A DNA stretch of 8,419 nt from CAG-791 sp963591995 (GTDB lineage Bacteria; Bacillota; Clostridia; Lachnospirales; Lachnospiraceae), in the NCBI GenBank assembly GCA_963591995.1, contig CAVAUJ010000090.1, forward strand, positions 1-8,419, in the 5' to 3' direction. Positions 6,303 through 8,419 of the stretch are shown piece after piece. The notes beneath the pieces were generated by a model, which had not been told where the DNA came from, made no database searches, and saw nothing but the letters and a program-made list of their open reading frames with translations. How positions within the stretch are numbered: the first letter of the stretch is position 1; every line of letters starts with the position of its first letter. The translations under genes and the position numbers were made by a program.

Positions 6303-7395
6303 GAAAAAGGAACCGCTTTTCCACATCGTAAAGCGCGATGATGTTACCTTTCTGCAGTCGTTTTGGATACACCTTCTCGCCATTGTGCTGGCACTTTTCC
6401 TGTGCGGCATTGTGACGACCATTACGACCGGTATCAGCCCCGTTGAGGTATATCAGTCCATGTTCCTCGGGGCCTTCGGATCCACACGCAAGACATGGAT
6501 CACCCTGCAGAACGTCGCCATTCTGCAGCTGATTGCCGTTGCTCTGACACCGGCCTTCAAGATGAAATTCTGGAACGTCGGCGGAGAGGGGCAGGTTCTG
6601 ATCGGCGGCCTTGCCACGGCAGCGTGCATGATCTGCCTGGGAGAGAAGATTCCGAACTGGACGCTCATCGTATGTATGATGTTCACGAGCTTTATCGCAG
6701 GCGGAATGTGGGCATACATACCGGCACTGTTCAAATCCAAGTGGAACACCAACGAAACGTTGGCTACGCTGATGATGAACTACATCGCCACACAGCTGGT
6801 GGCGTTCTACACCGTGGTCTGGGAGGTGCCGCAGGGCTCCGGAAAAATCGGCATCATCAATCAGAATTCCAACGCCGGATGGCTGCCGCAGATTTTCGGC
6901 AATAAGTATCTGCTGCCCATTCTGTGCGCCGCTGCCATAACCGTCTGCATCTACATTTACCTTACCTACCGGAAGGCCGGCTATGAGATCGCGGTTGTGG
7001 GTGAGAGCCAGAATACGGCCAAATACGTCGGCATTCGCGTTCCGAAGGTCATTCGCCGGACCCTGTTCATTTCCGGCGGAATCTGCGGGATTGTCGGGCT
7101 CCTCCTCGTCGGCGGCATCAACCACACCATTACCACGACCATCGTGGGAGGGCAGGGCTTTACGGCTGTGCTGGTCTCCTGGATGTCCAAGTTCAATCCC
7201 TTTTCCATGCTCATCGCCAGCTTTCTGATTGTCTTTCTGGAGCGCGGTGCAGGAGAAATCTCGACGAATTTCGGGCTGAACCAGTCGTTTTCCGATATTC
7301 TGACGGGAATTATTCTGTTCAGCATCATCGGCTGCGAGTTTTTTGCAAACTACCGGCTGCTGTTTCGGAAAAAATCACAAGAGGAGGGACAATAG
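6295..7395 (+). CDS. BMP-type ABC transporter permease, first subunit (NupP/YufP-like)
   Basis: This integral membrane protein should form half of the translocation pore with the next gene product. The 366 residues hold about eight to ten hydrophobic segments, for example 23-43, 73-88, 101-115, 122-146, 157-175, 205-223, 257-274, 303-315 and 335-350. Features of the BPD_transp_2 family are visible: NVGGEGQVLIGG (94-105), matching the usual N-I/V-G-x-E-G-Q; NETLATLMMNYIA (153-165), matching NEVISTLMLNYIA-type segments; and the cytoplasmic loop GYEIAVVGESQNTAKYVGI (229-247), which resembles the ATPase-contact loop of this family. The first 20 residues are charged and should be cytosolic. The ATG start follows GGGAGG (6281-6286) by 8 nt and lies inside the end of the ATPase gene, indicating translational coupling. 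Substrate specificity cannot be read from this subunit. Confidence 0.94.
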   Translation: MIKKKEPLFHIVKRDDVTFLQSFWIHLLAIVLALFLCGIVTTITTGISPVEVYQSMFLGAFGSTRKTWITLQNVAILQLIAVALTPAFKMKFWNVGGEGQVLIGGLATAACMICLGEKIPNWTLIVCMMFTSFIAGGMWAYIPALFKSKWNTNETLATLMMNYIATQLVAFYTVVWEVPQGSGKIGIINQNSNAGWLPQIFGNKYLLPILCAAAITVCIYIYLTYRKAGYEIAVVGESQNTAKYVGIRVPKVIRRTLFISGGICGIVGLLLVGGINHTITTTIVGGQGFTAVLVSWMSKFNPFSMLIASFLIVFLERGAGEISTNFGLNQSFSDILTGIILFSIIGCEFFANYRLLFRKKSQEEGQ

Positions 7396-7397
7396 TC

Positions 7398-8399
7398 ATG
7401 TGGAGTTTTTTGCTGGCATTTATTCCGCGCGCGGTTGTTCAGGGAATCCCGCTTCTCTTCGGATGCACCGGCGAGATCCTGACGGAGAAATCCGGAAATC
7501 TGAACCTGGGAATTCCGGGCGTTATGTATGTAGGCGGCATCAGCGGCGTCATCGGTGCCTTTCTGTATGAAAATGCGGCAGGAGGGCAGAGCGGCATGCA
7601 TCCGGCACTGGCCGTCGGCATTCCTCTTTTGTGCTGCCTGCTGGGATCCTTTCTGATGGGGGCTCTGTATTGCTTCCTGACCGTTACGCTCCGTGCCAAT
7701 CAGAATGTAACGGGTCTTGCCATGACCACCTTCGGCGTCGGCTTCGGCAATTTCTTCGGCGGTTCGCTCATCAAGCTCTCCGGCAGCGACGTGCCCTCCA
7801 TTGCGCTGAGCGCCACCAGCAGCTATTTCAGCAAATCGCTTCCCTTTGCCTCGAGCTGCGGATGGTTCGGAAAGCTGTTCCTTTCCTACGGCTTTCTGAC
7901 CTATGTTGCCATCGCATTTGCGCTGATCTCTTCCCGGGTGCTGAACCGGACCCGAATCGGTCTGCATCTGCGGGCGGTCGGCGAAAATCCGGGAACGGCC
8001 GATGCAGCCGGGATCAATGTGGCCCGGTATAAATACCTCACGACCTGCATCGGCTGCATGATCGCCGGCCTCGGCGGCCTGTATTACGTCATGGATTACG
8101 CCTGCGGCGTCTGGTCCAACGATGCCTTCGGCGACCGTGGCTGGCTTGCCATTGCGCTGGTCATCTTCACCATGTGGAGACCGGGACTTGCCATTCTGGA
8201 TTCCTTTCTGTTCGGCGGACTTTACATCCTGTATCTGTATCTGCCGACGGGCATCGACCACATGGAATACCAGGAGCTCTATAAAATGCTGCCTTATGTG
8301 GTGACGCTTCTGGTGCTCGTCTTTACGAGCATCCGCAACAAGAGAGAGAACCAGGCACCGGAAAGCCTGGGAAATGCCTATTTCCGCGAGGAAAGATAA
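7398..8399 (+). CDS. BMP-type ABC transporter permease, second subunit (NupQ/YufQ-like)
   Basis: This is the partner membrane subunit of the importer, 333 residues long and close to the usual size for the family. The N-terminal signature GEILTEKSGNLNLGIPGVMYVGG (25-47) corresponds to the conserved GE-x-L-TE-x-x-G-x-x-NLG-x-x-G motif. The segment GLHLRAVGENPGTADAAGINV (188-208) is the conserved cytoplasmic loop expected to contact the ATPase. AFGDRGWLAIALVIFTMWRP (243-262) matches the GRGFIALALVIFGRWRP-type motif near the last helices. Hydrophobic segments lie at about 4-22, 37-56, 70-96, 104-120, 164-180, 213-232, 248-258, 266-282 and 298-311. The ATG start is preceded by AGGAGG at 7382-7387, 10 nt upstream, and begins 2 nt after the previous stop codon. 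It has a hydrophilic C-terminal tail (313-333). No terminator is visible in the 20 nt after the stop, so the operon may continue past the window. Confidence 0.94.
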   Translation: MWSFLLAFIPRAVVQGIPLLFGCTGEILTEKSGNLNLGIPGVMYVGGISGVIGAFLYENAAGGQSGMHPALAVGIPLLCCLLGSFLMGALYCFLTVTLRANQNVTGLAMTTFGVGFGNFFGGSLIKLSGSDVPSIALSATSSYFSKSLPFASSCGWFGKLFLSYGFLTYVAIAFALISSRVLNRTRIGLHLRAVGENPGTADAAGINVARYKYLTTCIGCMIAGLGGLYYVMDYACGVWSNDAFGDRGWLAIALVIFTMWRPGLAILDSFLFGGLYILYLYLPTGIDHMEYQELYKMLPYVVTLLVLVFTSIRNKRENQAPESLGNAYFREER

Positions 8400-8419
8400 G
8401 GTTACAGGACACTCGCCCG

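Noticed and set aside
7350..8261. A 303-codon open frame on the - strand opposite the second permease
   Set aside because: Its composition is charged and repetitive, as expected from antisense reading of a membrane protein gene, and it has no family features.

Overview
The window reads as ordinary chromosomal sequence from an anaerobic Gram-positive bacterium of the class Clostridia, most likely a Lachnospiraceae-type organism. This is inferred from strong purine-rich ribosome binding sites, the clostridial form of leucyl-tRNA synthetase, a Bacillus-type xanthine phosphoribosyltransferase, and a BMP-family lipoprotein transporter whose second ATPase half has sequence I associate with that group. 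GC content is moderately high and the codon bias is uniform. I see no mobile elements, tRNA or rRNA genes, CRISPR arrays or broken genes. All six genes lie on the + strand and together fill nearly the whole window.

Positions 1-3118 hold a probable two-gene unit: leuS (leucyl-tRNA synthetase), then after 18 nt xpt (xanthine phosphoribosyltransferase), ending in a candidate intrinsic terminator that overlaps the xpt stop codon. The leader of leuS is cut off by the window edge. Positions 3119-3318 are intergenic and hold a candidate sigma-A-type promoter, an inverted repeat across its -10 region, and a structured 5' leader with a perfect 8-bp hairpin whose loop can pair downstream.

Positions 3319-8399 hold a complete ABC importer of the BMP/PnrA/NupNOPQ type: a lipoprotein substrate-binding protein, a strong intrinsic terminator in the following 149-nt gap, a double-domain ATPase, and two BPD_transp_2 permeases. 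The last three genes are translationally tight (8-nt overlap, then 2-nt gap). The terminator after the first gene suggests the binding protein is made in excess over the membrane complex.

The likely shared theme of xpt and the importer is purine salvage: the importer would bring in purine nucleosides or related compounds, and Xpt would convert xanthine to XMP using PRPP. The transporter's substrate is inferred from family and neighbourhood. The binding protein belongs to a branch (QHADS-type) whose pocket differs from the characterised PnrA proteins. I found no clearly new biological system. The items most worth checking are the structured leader of the transporter operon, the acidic DxDxDxD loop and uncertain ligand of the binding protein, and the leuS-xpt pairing without a purine riboswitch next to xpt.
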